34,645 bases of DNA from Bradyrhizobium macuxiense (GTDB lineage Bacteria; Pseudomonadota; Alphaproteobacteria; Rhizobiales; Xanthobacteraceae), in NCBI RefSeq assembly GCF_001542415.1, contig NZ_LNCU01000046.1, forward strand, positions 1-34,645. The letters are read 5' to 3'. The notes beneath the pieces were generated by a model. The model had not been told where the DNA came from. It made no database searches and was given only the letters and a program-made list of their open reading frames with translations. Below, in pieces: positions 7,269-14,455 of this stretch (position 1 is its first letter; every line of letters begins with the position of its first letter). Made by a program: the position numbers and the translations under genes.

Positions 7269-7640
7269 CTATTCCGGACACTGGCCGGCGAAGCCTGCGA
7301 AGGCGCGGACCTCGCAGGTGCCTTCCCAGCCGGGCATGTGATCCTTGTGCAGCTGCATGAACTCGACGGCGAGCGCCACCGCCTCCTCCTTGCTGCGCAG
7401 CTCGAAGATCGCGTAACCGCCGATCACCTCCTTGGCCTCGACGAAGGGGCCGTCGACCACGCTGAGCTTATCGCCGGCAAGACGCACCTGCACGCCTGTC
7501 GCGAGCGGCATCAGGCCCCCCGTATCGACCATGCGTCCGGACTTGATCTCGCGGTCGGCGAGCTTGTGCATGGCCTCGATCAGCGCGGGCGTCGGGCGGG
7601 TATCCGGCTGCGGCGAGGTGACGATCGACATGAAGCGCAT
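7269..7640 (-). CDS. YCII/DGPF-domain protein (first copy)
   Basis: This is a 123-residue protein starting MRFMSIVTSPQPDTRPTPAL, with the DGPF motif in VVDGPFVEAKEVIGGYAIFE and the same fold signature as its neighbour. Compared with the second copy it has a short C-terminal extension ending FAGFAGQCPE. It is the first gene of the sigma-factor operon. Upstream lies a near-perfect ECF42-type promoter, so the operon is probably autoregulated. A short hairpin occupies the leader between promoter and start. Confidence 0.9.
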   Translation of the reverse strand: MRFMSIVTSPQPDTRPTPALIEAMHKLADREIKSGRMVDTGGLMPLATGVQVRLAGDKLSVVDGPFVEAKEVIGGYAIFELRSKEEAVALAVEFMQLHKDHMPGWEGTCEVRAFAGFAGQCPE

Positions 7641-7663
7641 GAAAACTCCCGTTTGCTGCGGGC

Positions 7664-7682
7664 GGCGGCGATGATCGCCGCC
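7664..7682 (-). other. 5' leader hairpin of the YCII-sigma operon
   Basis: GGCGGCGA and TCGCCGCC form an 8-bp GC-rich stem around a 3-base loop, between the predicted promoter and the first YCII gene. It ends about 24 bases before the start codon. It could stabilise the mRNA or affect translation; there is no T-run. Confidence 0.45.
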
Positions 7683-7704
7683 AAACCGGCCCGCTATGGG
7701 AGAC

Positions 7705-7731
7705 GACGATCCGGGGCACGGCGGATCGACA
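7705..7731 (-). promoter_or_regulatory. Candidate ECF42-dependent autoregulatory promoter
   Basis: On the minus strand TGTCGA (7731-7726) is followed after exactly 17 bases by CGTC (7708-7705). My recollection of the published ECF42 target motif is TGTCGA at -35 and CGA/TC at -10, and this site matches both. It lies 64 bases upstream of the first YCII start codon. Its place in front of the operon encoding the matching sigma factor gives independent support. Confidence 0.65.
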
Positions 7732-7783
7732 GGGAACGGGAATTATTTTCATTGGGCTATTGCTCCGTCAGAGGTCGCCCCCT

Positions 7784-7889
7784 CCCCGTCATCCTGAGGT
7801 GCGAGCGGAGCGACCTCGAAGGGTGCACGGCCCGGCTGTTGGCCGTCGATCCTTCGAGACGCGCTAACGCGCTCCTCAGGATGACGGGG
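7784..7889. repeat. Palindromic intergenic repeat, type 1 (CCTCAGGATGACGG arms)
   Basis: The arms CCCCGTCATCCTGAGG (7784-7799) and CCTCAGGATGACGGGG (7874-7889) are perfect 16-base complements. The interior also pairs around CGAGACGCGC. A diverged second copy lies at 29553-29701. Such elements are dispersed in Bradyrhizobium genomes; as here, they sit between genes. Confidence 0.8.
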
Positions 7890-7924
7890 AAACGTAAGAG
7901 TCTGGCTGTTCAATAACTTGCGAA

Positions 7925-7964
7925 GAGCGAGCTTCGCTCGTCTCGCCCCCGCAAGCGGGAGAGG
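7925..7964. repeat. Short palindromic repeat, type 2 fragment
   Basis: It consists of the hairpin GAGCGAGCTTCGCTC followed by CCCGCAAGCGGG within CTCGCCCCCGCAAGCGGGAG. The same two hairpins recur in the block at 21160-21306. It lies 24 bases past the stop of the Inh-like gene, where it may help end transcription. Confidence 0.6.
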
Positions 7965-7987
7965 TGCAGCGTACCGTGCCGAAAGAC

Positions 7988-8683
7988 CTACTGCTCCCGC
8001 AGCATGATCAGCGGATCGGCGCTGTCCGGAACCCGGCGCCACTGGGCGTTGTCGTCGGCTTCGAACTGCCAGCTCTCGCCCTTGGCCGACATCAGGATGA
8101 TCTGGCCGTGGTCGAGCCGCCAGACGGTCGGGTTGAAGGCCGCGACCGCGGGATCGCATTTCGGCTTCAGGAAGACCTGGAAATTGTCGTTGCCGGCATC
8201 GTTGTTGGTCAGCGTCAGGCCGCAGATCGCCTGGCCGTTGCCGCGCACCATCGACCAGTCCCCGATCATCTGGTCCATCGACTTGGCGAGCGAGCGCGCC
8301 GCGGCGAGGTTCTGCAGGATGTAGACGCCCTCATTGGTGCGCAGGCCCTCGAAGATGCCGGTCTCGACTTCCGAGAAATCGATCACGGCCTCGCCGGTCG
8401 CGTTCTGCAGCCGCACGATGTCGCCGAGGCCCTTGATGCTCCAGCCGGCGATGTCCTTGGTGAAGGGCAGCGCGGCGGCGCAGGACGGCTCGAGCTCGAG
8501 CTTGAAGCCCAGCGGCGTCGTATCGCTCTTGAGCGTCACGACGCAGGTCTTGCTGCGGTCGGTGGTGGCGAGCTCCCACTGCCCGATCATGTCCGCCCTC
8601 AACGTCGTGACGTCCTGCGCCTGGACCGGACACAATCCGGCCAGCACCAGGAGCGCCACGACATTGAAGCGGGACAGCGGCAT
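7988..8683 (-). CDS. Secreted protein with two Inh (AprI-type) domains
   Basis: This 231-residue protein begins MPLSRFNVVALLVLAGLCPV, a signal peptide probably cleaved after VQA. Two related segments follow, about residues 30-120 and 135-231. Each has the Inh pattern: a GQWEL or GDWSM start, a central C-x-x-x-L strand (KTCVVTLKSD; AICGLTLTNN), a second Cys (LEPSCAAALP; LKPKCDPAVA), and a closing Trp strand. The Cys pairs would form one disulfide per domain. Inh proteins inhibit serralysin-type metalloproteases in the periplasm; no protease gene is seen here, so that target is unproven. The ATG overlaps the stop of the dehydrogenase gene (TGATG), implying translational coupling. A longer upstream open frame exists but would run inside the dehydrogenase gene. 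Confidence 0.75.
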   Translation of the reverse strand: MPLSRFNVVALLVLAGLCPVQAQDVTTLRADMIGQWELATTDRSKTCVVTLKSDTTPLGFKLELEPSCAAALPFTKDIAGWSIKGLGDIVRLQNATGEAVIDFSEVETGIFEGLRTNEGVYILQNLAAARSLAKSMDQMIGDWSMVRGNGQAICGLTLTNNDAGNDNFQVFLKPKCDPAVAAFNPTVWRLDHGQIILMSAKGESWQFEADDNAQWRRVPDSADPLIMLREQ

Positions 8684-9666
8684 CAGCGGCCCTTGACCGG
8701 GGTCTCGGCCACCGGGGTCAGCGGCGGCTTGCCGGCGAACCAGCTCCTGATGTTGTCGACCACCAGCTGGTCCATCGCGTTGCGCGTGACCACGGAGGCT
8801 GACCCGATATGCGGCAGCAGCACGACATTCTGCATCGCCTTCAGCTCGTCCGGCACGTTCGGTTCGGCTGCGAACACATCGAGGCCGGCGGCGAGGATGG
8901 TACCCGATTTCAGCGCCGCGACCAGCGCCGGCTCGTCGACCACGGAGCCGCGCGCGACATTGATGAGCACGCCGCGCGGCCCGAGCGCCTTCAGCACCTC
9001 GGCGTTGATCATCTTCGATGTCGAGGCGCCGCCGGGCACGATGACAATCAGCGTATCGACCGCCTTCGCCATCTCGATCAAGTCGGGATAGTGCTTGTAG
9101 GAGACGTCCTTGGCCGCGTTGCGCGAGTGATAGGACACCGGCACGCGCGAGGCTTCCAGCCGGCGGCCGACCGCCTGCCCGATCCGGCCCATGCCGACGA
9201 TGCCGACCTTGCGGTCGCGCAGCGAGCCGCCGCTGAGCGGATAGTTCTGGGTCTGCCACAGGCCGGAGCGCACGTAACGGTCGGCCTTCACGAATTCGCG
9301 CAGGGTCGAGATCAACAATCCCATCGCAACGTCGGCGACCTCCTCGGTCAGCACGTCGGGCGTGTTGGTGACCACGATATTGTGATCGCGCGCATAGGCG
9401 GAATCGATGTGGTCGTAACCGACGCCGAAGCTGCCCACGATCTCGAGCTTGGGGAAGCGCGTCATCGCGGTCTTGTCGGTCGCCATGGTGTGATAGGTGA
9501 CCGCGATGCCACGGATCTTGCCCGCGATCTCGGGCGTCAGGCGCTCGAGATCGCCGCGGCTTTCCGCGCGGTGCAGCACATATTGATCGGGAAAGCCGTT
9601 CTCGAGGATTGGCCGGATCGGTCCGTAAATCAGCAGATCGATCTTTTCAGAAGAGATAGGGGCCAT
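8683..9666 (-). CDS. D-2-hydroxyacid dehydrogenase (NAD(P)-dependent)
   Basis: This 327-residue protein has the two-domain D-isomer-specific 2-hydroxyacid dehydrogenase fold. The Rossmann motif is VGIVGMGRIGQAVGRR at about 150-165. The catalytic triad is visible: Arg in NVARGSVVDE (about 237), Glu in AAEPNVPDE (about 266) and His in LLPHIGSAS (about 284). GVGYDHID lies in the substrate domain. It resembles glyoxylate/hydroxypyruvate reductases, converting a 2-keto acid and NAD(P)H to the D-hydroxy acid. The start at 9666 has an AGGAAAG ribosome-binding site and overlaps the permease stop (TGATG). Tight coupling to an ABC uptake system suggests that it acts on the imported compound or a breakdown product. 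Confidence 0.92.
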   Translation of the reverse strand: MAPISSEKIDLLIYGPIRPILENGFPDQYVLHRAESRGDLERLTPEIAGKIRGIAVTYHTMATDKTAMTRFPKLEIVGSFGVGYDHIDSAYARDHNIVVTNTPDVLTEEVADVAMGLLISTLREFVKADRYVRSGLWQTQNYPLSGGSLRDRKVGIVGMGRIGQAVGRRLEASRVPVSYHSRNAAKDVSYKHYPDLIEMAKAVDTLIVIVPGGASTSKMINAEVLKALGPRGVLINVARGSVVDEPALVAALKSGTILAAGLDVFAAEPNVPDELKAMQNVVLLPHIGSASVVTRNAMDQLVVDNIRSWFAGKPPLTPVAETPVKGR

Positions 9667-10454
9667 CAACTTTCCTTTCCAAGCGCACTTTCGTGCCAAC
9701 GTCGCAGCAAGAGGTATGAAATTAGCGCCAGCACCCCATAGATGACAATCCCGGCCAGCGACAGCAGCAGCAGCGCTGCGAACATGCGGGGAATGTTCAA
9801 CCGGTAGCCTGATTCAGCGATGCGGAAGGCGAGGCCCGAGCCGGCGCCGGCGCTGCCGGCCGCGATCTCGGCGACCACGGCGCCGATCAGCGACAGCCCG
9901 CCGGCGATGCGCAATCCGCCGAGGATGTAGGGCAGCGCCGCGGGCAGCTTCAGGAACAACAGCGTCTGCAGCTTCGATGCGCCATACAGCTGAAACAGGC
10001 CGGCTAGATTGCGATCCACCGAGTTGAGGCCGAGCGTGGTGTTCGAGAGCACCGGGAAGAAGGCGACGATCCAGGCGCAGACGATGACGGCGGTCTGCTG
10101 CTGCAGATAGATCAGGAGCAGCGGCGCGATCGCGATCACGGGCGTGACCTGCAGGATGATCGCATAGGGAAACAGCGAATATTCCAGCCATTTCGACTGA
10201 TTGAACAACAGCGCCAGCGCGACGCCGCCGACTGCGGCCGCGACGAAGCCTTCGAGCGTGGTCAGGAGCGTGACGCCGAGCGATTGCGACAGGATCGGCC
10301 AATCGCTGACCAGCGTCTTGATGACGAGCAGCGGGCTCGGCAGCACATAGGGCTGGATGTCATACAGGCGGACGATCAGTTCCCAGAGCACGAGGCCGGC
10401 GGCGAACACGACGCCGGGCAGCAGGACGCGAACGAGGTCTTGCAGAGATTTCAT
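9666..10454 (-). CDS. ABC transporter permease (SsuC/TauC type)
   Basis: This 262-residue protein has about six membrane spans and the binding-protein-dependent permease segment, with the EAA-like stretch LFQLYGASKLQTLLFLKLPAALPYI that contacts the ATPase. It belongs to the branch of nitrate, sulfonate, taurine and HMP-pyrimidine importers. Its ATG overlaps the ATPase stop (ATGA), and its own TGA overlaps the dehydrogenase ATG. It would form the inner-membrane channel with the ATPase at 10451 and the binding protein at 11481. The substrate is not determinable from the sequence. Confidence 0.92.
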   Translation of the reverse strand: MKSLQDLVRVLLPGVVFAAGLVLWELIVRLYDIQPYVLPSPLLVIKTLVSDWPILSQSLGVTLLTTLEGFVAAAVGGVALALLFNQSKWLEYSLFPYAIILQVTPVIAIAPLLLIYLQQQTAVIVCAWIVAFFPVLSNTTLGLNSVDRNLAGLFQLYGASKLQTLLFLKLPAALPYILGGLRIAGGLSLIGAVVAEIAAGSAGAGSGLAFRIAESGYRLNIPRMFAALLLLSLAGIVIYGVLALISYLLLRRWHESALGKES

Positions 10455-11263
10455 GCGCCCGCCCGCCCCGCATAAGACGGCGCCAGCGCGTTCGAGACCT
10501 CGCGGCAGAACGCGGCATATTCGGCCGAGGTGCGGAACTCCTCGCCGCGCGGCTCGGCCGAGGTGATGCGAAACTCCGTGCCGATGCGCCCGGGGCGCGC
10601 CGTCATCACGATCACGCGCTCCGAGAGATAGACGGACTCGAACACCGAATGCGTCACGAAGATGACGGTCTTGTGCAGGTTACGCCACAGCGACAGCAGG
10701 TCGTTGTTGAGGCGGAAGCGCGTGATCTCGTCGAGCGCCGCGAACGGCTCGTCCATCAAGAGGATATCGGGATCGGTGACCAGCGCGCGGGCCAGCGACA
10801 CCCGCATCTTCATGCCGCCGGACAATTCGCGCGGATAGGCCGTCGCAAACTCCGCGAGCCCGACCTGTGCGAGCGCCTGGTCGATCCGCCCCTCGGCATC
10901 GCTGCCGGACGTATGCGCGAGCTTCAGCGGCAGACGGACATTGTCGCGCACGGTGGCCCAGGGCATCAGCGTCGGCTCCTGGAACACGAAGCCGATCGGA
11001 TGGCTGCCGCGCCGCGCCGTCCCCCGAGGCGACAGCTCGACCGTACCCGCGCTCGGCGTTGACAGCCCCGCGATCAGGCGCAGCGCGGTCGACTTGCCGC
11101 AGCCGGAGGGCCCGAGCAGCGAGACGAACTCGCCCCTGTTGACGTCGAGATCGAGCGGCCCGAGCGCCGCCACGCCGGAGTCATAGATCTTGGTGACACC
11201 GCGCAGCCGCACGGCAAGCCCAGCCTCATCGGCGCTGGTTTCGGGCACGGTGCTCTCTACCAT
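10451..11263 (-). CDS. ABC transporter ATP-binding protein (SsuB/TauB type)
   Basis: This 270-residue ATPase has Walker A GPSGCGKST at 51-59, the Q-loop in FVFQEPTLMPW, the signature LSGGMKMRVSLARAL, Walker B ILLMDEPF, the D-loop ALDE and the H-loop VTHSVFES. It pairs with the adjacent permease for uptake. I chose the ATG at 11263; the frame is open upstream, but that part lies in the palindromic repeat. The ribosome-binding site is weak. Together with the binding-protein gene it forms an operon split by a 130-base repeat block. Confidence 0.93.
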   Translation of the reverse strand: MVESTVPETSADEAGLAVRLRGVTKIYDSGVAALGPLDLDVNRGEFVSLLGPSGCGKSTALRLIAGLSTPSAGTVELSPRGTARRGSHPIGFVFQEPTLMPWATVRDNVRLPLKLAHTSGSDAEGRIDQALAQVGLAEFATAYPRELSGGMKMRVSLARALVTDPDILLMDEPFAALDEITRFRLNNDLLSLWRNLHKTVIFVTHSVFESVYLSERVIVMTARPGRIGTEFRITSAEPRGEEFRTSAEYAAFCREVSNALAPSYAGRAGA

Positions 11264-11305
11264 CGTCAAGCGGCCATAGCTTGGCACGGCAGCGCCGCGA
11301 ATGAC

Positions 11306-11435
11306 ACCTCTCCCCATCGGGGAGAGGTCGGCGCACAGCGCCGGGTGATGGGGCACAGGTCCCACGAGAGAGCGTCACCCCTCACCCGCATCGCATCTGA
11401 CGATGCGATGCGACCTCTCCCACAGGGGGAGAGGT
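11306..11435. repeat. Palindromic repeat block, type 2, within the ABC operon
   Basis: Three strong hairpins follow one another: ACCTCTCCCC with GGGGAGAGGT (11306-11328), CGCATCGCATC with GATGCGATGCG (11387-11412), and ACCTCTCCC with GGGGAGAGGT (11413-11435). It lies between the binding-protein gene and the ATPase gene. There it could reduce read-through and set unequal levels of binding protein and transporter, as REP-type elements do elsewhere. Confidence 0.8.
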
Positions 11436-11480
11436 GGACCATCGATGAGGCGACTGATCGGATCACACGTGTCCTTGGGC

Positions 11481-12512
11481 TCAGTTCTTCGGCCTGAGTT
11501 CGACGCCGACCGCCTTGTTGACGAAGCGCAGCGTGTAGCCCTTGCGGTAGTCGATGGTGCTCTTGACCACGCCGGCGCTGACCATCGCCTCGAAGAAGCT
11601 CGCCATCCGCTCATCGGTCATGGCGCCGATGCCGTTCTTGATGGCGTCGCCGGAATCGACGATGCCGTGCTCCCTCATCTGCGCAACCGAAAAGGCCAGC
11701 AGCTCGTCGGTCATTTCCGGATTGAGCTTCTTGATCATCGCATTGCCGGCCGAGTTGTCGCCGTAGAGATAATGATACCAGCCGACGATCGAGGCATCGA
11801 CGAAGCGCTGCACGAGGTCCGGCTTCTTGTCGACGAGGTCGCGGCGGGTCTCGATCAGGGTCGAATAGGCGTTGAAGCCGTAATCGGCGATCAGGAGCAC
11901 GTTCGGCTTGAAGCCGGCCTTCTTCTCCACCGCATATGGCTCGGAGGAGACGTAGCCCTCCATCGCGACATCCTTGTTGACGATGAAGGGCTGCGCGTTG
12001 AAGGTATAGGGCTTCACCTTGCTTTCGCTGAATCCGTACCTGGATTTCATCCATTGGAAGTAGGTGACAATGCCCTCCTTCGAGACCAGCAGCGTCAGCG
12101 GCTTCAAATCCTCGATCTTGCTGACCTTGACCTCGGGATGCGTCAGGAAGACCTGCGGGTCCTTCTGGAAGATGGCGGCGACCGCGACCAGCGGCACGTT
12201 GTTGGTGACGGCGTCGAAGGTCTGCAGCGAGTTCGCGCTCATGAAGAAGTCGAGCTTGCCCGCGATCAGCAGCATGCGGTTGTTCTCGTTGGGGCCTCCG
12301 GGCACGATGGTGACGTCGAGGCCGTATTTCTTGTAGGTGCCGTCGGCCACGGCCTGGAAGAAGCCGCCATGCTCGCCCTCGGCGACCCAGTTGGTTCCGA
12401 ATGAGACCTTGTCCAGGGTCTGCGCGCGCGCCGGGGTCAGCTCCGCCAAGGCAGACGTCACGACGGCAAGCAGGCCGATGGTTAACGCTCGCGGCAAAAA
12501 GGCCGGGTTCAT
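11481..12512 (-). CDS. ABC transporter substrate-binding protein, NMT1/ThiY-like
   Basis: This 343-residue periplasmic protein starts MNPAFLPRALTIGLLAVVTS with a signal peptide ending about ARAQ. The mature N-terminus, NWVAEGEHGGFFQAVADGTY followed by KKYGLDVTIVPGG and AGKLDFFMSAN, is characteristic of the NMT1/THI5-like family (HMP-pyrimidine, nitrate, sulfonate and related ligands). The start at 12512 gives a normal signal peptide; the frame extends upstream without a better start. It is the first gene of the ABC operon, divergent from the creatininase gene. A conserved-looking inverted repeat lies in the shared upstream region. The ligand is unknown; the neighbouring amidohydrolase and hydroxyacid dehydrogenase suggest a nitrogen-containing compound degraded to a keto acid. 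Confidence 0.9.
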   Translation of the reverse strand: MNPAFLPRALTIGLLAVVTSALAELTPARAQTLDKVSFGTNWVAEGEHGGFFQAVADGTYKKYGLDVTIVPGGPNENNRMLLIAGKLDFFMSANSLQTFDAVTNNVPLVAVAAIFQKDPQVFLTHPEVKVSKIEDLKPLTLLVSKEGIVTYFQWMKSRYGFSESKVKPYTFNAQPFIVNKDVAMEGYVSSEPYAVEKKAGFKPNVLLIADYGFNAYSTLIETRRDLVDKKPDLVQRFVDASIVGWYHYLYGDNSAGNAMIKKLNPEMTDELLAFSVAQMREHGIVDSGDAIKNGIGAMTDERMASFFEAMVSAGVVKSTIDYRKGYTLRFVNKAVGVELRPKN

Positions 12513-12594
12513 GGTTGGACTCCGTCGATCATTCTGGCCCATGATGGAAGGTGGAGACGTGGACCGCAGCCCAGGGCACGAGGATCGCCCCGGT

Positions 12595-12633
12595 GGCATG
12601 GTTCATATCCCCACCCAAGATGAACAAACTACC
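12595..12633. promoter_or_regulatory. Two-stem inverted repeat in the divergent promoter region
   Basis: GTTCAT (12601-12606) and ATGAAC (12620-12625) are perfect complements around a 13-base loop. Outside them GGCATG (12595-12600) pairs imperfectly with CTACC (12629-12633) across an AAA gap. Read toward the binding-protein gene this gives two short helices with an internal loop and a G-rich apical loop. It could be a regulator's operator serving both divergent genes, or a small riboswitch-like element in one leader. I cannot decide between the two. Confidence 0.4.
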
Positions 12634-12665
12634 CTGCAAATTCATCCAATGAAACGCTTCGCTTG

Positions 12666-13490
12666 ATGACCTCTCAGCTTCCGCCCCGCGACTGGACCGC
12701 CATCCACTGGCCCGACATCGCCAAATCAGCGCCGTCGCGCTGGATCGCGGTGCTGCCGCTGGCCGCGACCGAACAGCACGGGCCGCATCTGCCTGTTGGA
12801 ACCGACGTCATGATCGGCGAGGCGTATCTGGCGCGGGTGCGTGAGTTCTTGCCGGCGACCGCTCCGGTGACCTTCCTGCCGCTGCAGCCGGTCGGCATCT
12901 CGACCGAGCACATCGATTTCCCGGGTACGCTGACGCTGTCGAACGAGGTCGCGCTGAAGACCTGGACCGCGCTCGGCGAAAGCGTGGCGCGCGCCGGGGT
13001 GAAGAAGCTCGTGCTGGTGACCAGCCATGGCGGCAACTCGGCCGCGATGTCGCTGGTCGCGCAGGATTTGCGCGCGCGACAGGGCATGCTGGTGGTCACC
13101 ACGAGCTGGTCGCGTTTCGGGGTGCCGGACGGACTGTTCGAAGCAAGCGAATTGCGTCACGGCATCCATGGCGGAGCGGTCGAGACCTCGATCATGCTGG
13201 CGAAGTATCCGCAGCACGTGCGCAAGGACGCGCTCGCGGGCTTTGTCCCCGCGAGCGTGCAGATCGAAAAGAAGCACCGCCATCTCTCGACGCAGCGGCC
13301 GGCGCCGTTCGCCTGGCAGGCACAGGACCTGCATCCGAGCGGCGCGATCGGCGATGCGACCAAGGCCTCCGCCAAAAGGGGCGAGGCCCTGCTCGACCAC
13401 GGCGCACGCGCATTCTGCGAACTGCTGGACGATATCGATCAATTCGACATCAGCGCGCTCGCCGGCACGCCGCGCTGGCCGGTCAAGTAA
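12666..13490 (+). CDS. Creatininase-family amidohydrolase
   Basis: This 274-residue protein starts MTSQLPPRDWTAIHWPDIAK. It has the creatininase metal-site motifs: Glu and His in ATEQHGPHLPVGTD (also the Asp), then VTSHGGNSAAM, and HGIHGGAVETSIML with a further His and Glu. The family includes creatininase and other cyclic-amide or formamide hydrolases, so the substrate is open. It is divergent from the binding protein, and its product probably acts on the imported compound. The start codon overlaps the stop of a five-codon frame, MKRFA (12649-12666), as TGATG, and has no ribosome-binding site of its own. An in-frame TTG lies directly before it. Confidence 0.9.
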   Translation: MTSQLPPRDWTAIHWPDIAKSAPSRWIAVLPLAATEQHGPHLPVGTDVMIGEAYLARVREFLPATAPVTFLPLQPVGISTEHIDFPGTLTLSNEVALKTWTALGESVARAGVKKLVLVTSHGGNSAAMSLVAQDLRARQGMLVVTTSWSRFGVPDGLFEASELRHGIHGGAVETSIMLAKYPQHVRKDALAGFVPASVQIEKKHRHLSTQRPAPFAWQAQDLHPSGAIGDATKASAKRGEALLDHGARAFCELLDDIDQFDISALAGTPRWPVK

Positions 13491-13535
13491 CCCGATCGGC
13501 AGCACGGACGGCCGCCGCCGGTCGCTTGCGGATGG

Positions 13536-13805
13536 TCAGAGATATTTCGCGATCAGCCTGAAATCCTTCAGCACGGCGCGGCCCTTCGGGCCGACGGCCT
13601 TCAGCGCGTCTTCCAGGCTGTGGCCGATATGGTCGTGGATCAGCGCCTTCTTGGCGCTTTCGATCGCGCTCTCCACGGCTTGCAATTGCTGGGCGATCTG
13701 GGCGCACGGCCGGCCCTGCTCGACCATCTCGACGATGGTCTCGAGATGGCCGTTGGCGCGCTTCAGGCGCCGGGCGATTGCAGCGTGCGAGTGGTCGTCG
13801 GACAT
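13536..13805 (-). CDS. CsoR/RcnR-family metal-sensing repressor, DmeR-like
   Basis: This is an 89-residue all-helical repressor starting MSDDHSHAAIARRLKRANGH. It fits the DUF156/CsoR family: RLKRANGHLETIVEMVEQGR, then the ligand Cys34 in RPCAQIAQQL, then His57, His59 and His62 in ALIHDHIGHSLED. The His-rich N-terminus and the IHDH-x-x-H pattern match rhizobial DmeR (Ni/Co) and formaldehyde- or Ni-sensing relatives rather than Cu-type CsoR, which has a second Cys. An AGGAGAA ribosome-binding site precedes the ATG. No DmeF-type exporter is adjacent, so its target is not obvious. Two palindromic sites directly upstream are probably its own operators. Confidence 0.85.
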   Translation of the reverse strand: MSDDHSHAAIARRLKRANGHLETIVEMVEQGRPCAQIAQQLQAVESAIESAKKALIHDHIGHSLEDALKAVGPKGRAVLKDFRLIAKYL

Positions 13806-13815
13806 CGGGTTCTCC

Positions 13816-13833
13816 TATCCTCCCTGGAGGATA
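13816..13833. promoter_or_regulatory. Proximal palindromic operator of the DmeR-like gene
   Basis: TATCCTCCCTGGAGGATA is an 18-base near-perfect palindrome with a GC-rich centre flanked by AT, a design common to CsoR/RcnR operators. It lies 11 bases upstream of the start codon, adjoining the ribosome-binding site, so binding would block transcription of its own gene. Confidence 0.65.
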
Positions 13834-13839
13834 ATGATG

Positions 13840-13855
13840 ATCCTCCCGGGAGGAT
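13840..13855. promoter_or_regulatory. Distal palindromic operator of the DmeR-like gene
   Basis: ATCCTCCCGGGAGGAT is a perfect 16-base palindrome with the same ATCCTCC half-site as its neighbour. The two centres are 23 bases apart, about two helical turns, so two repressor tetramers could sit on the same face of the DNA. Confidence 0.65.
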
Positions 13856-14131
13856 AGCAAAATCGGCTTGACAGCCTGCTGTGTCAGGCGTAGTCCCGGC
13901 CTGTCGGAACATGTGTTCCGCACCGAGGCATCCGCCTCGACCACGAGCCAACAAAGAAGGCAAATGGGCAGTAGCAACTCAGGCGACAGGTGCCCGATGG
14001 CGGCACTTCTGACGCCGCAAGCCAGCAAGACTGATCGCGCAAGCACCCGCTGCGTGGATGGATGGTCACCCCTTAGCTGACCGCCCGCTCCTCACCGGCC
14101 TGCCGCGACCAGCAGAAAGTGGAGGTGAGCG

Positions 14132-14455
14132 ATGTTCGAAAAGCTCGCAAAATTCCGGCCGTTCGAGCCGCGAAATGTTTTTGAGCCGCGGCGCCTGGCG
14201 TCGTGGGCGGCCCTCTATTCCAATGACAACCTCCCGGGCTTTCGCCGCCCGGAGGGTCGGCGAAAGCGTCCAACCCGGGCGCCGGCATGTCATTGGGTCC
14301 TGATCGACGGCCGCCTGGAATGCCGGTGGATCGTCGAAGACACCATCGAAGCATCCATCAGTGATCTCGATCAGCAGCGACGCGCGGACCGGAGTTCCGG
14401 CCGGCGTGCAACAATCGCGCGCCCCGCTGCGTTGAAGATGACGGCGAGCGCCTGA
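14132..14455 (+). CDS. Hypothetical basic protein
   Basis: This is a 107-residue protein starting MFEKLAKFRPFEPRNVFEPR. A GGAGGTGAGCG ribosome-binding site directly before the ATG supports it as a real gene. It is Arg-rich, with a compact hydrophobic segment CHWVLIDGRLECRWIVED near residue 70 that contains two Cys. I recognise no domain. The stop codon overlaps the start of a palindromic repeat. It lies between the metal regulator and the NRAMP gene, in the NRAMP orientation; a link to metal handling is only positional. Confidence 0.55.
   Translation: MFEKLAKFRPFEPRNVFEPRRLASWAALYSNDNLPGFRRPEGRRKRPTRAPACHWVLIDGRLECRWIVEDTIEASISDLDQQRRADRSSGRRATIARPAALKMTASA

Noticed and set aside
12649..12666. 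Five-codon frame MKRFA overlapping the creatininase start
   Set aside because: The TGATG overlap is suggestive, but there is no ribosome-binding site and such a short frame is expected by chance. It is mentioned only in the creatininase entry.
13906..13919. GGAACA-TG-TGTTCC palindrome, also considered as an EcfG -35 element
   Set aside because: No CGTT-like -10 lies 16-17 bases downstream. It remains a small palindrome without an assigned function.
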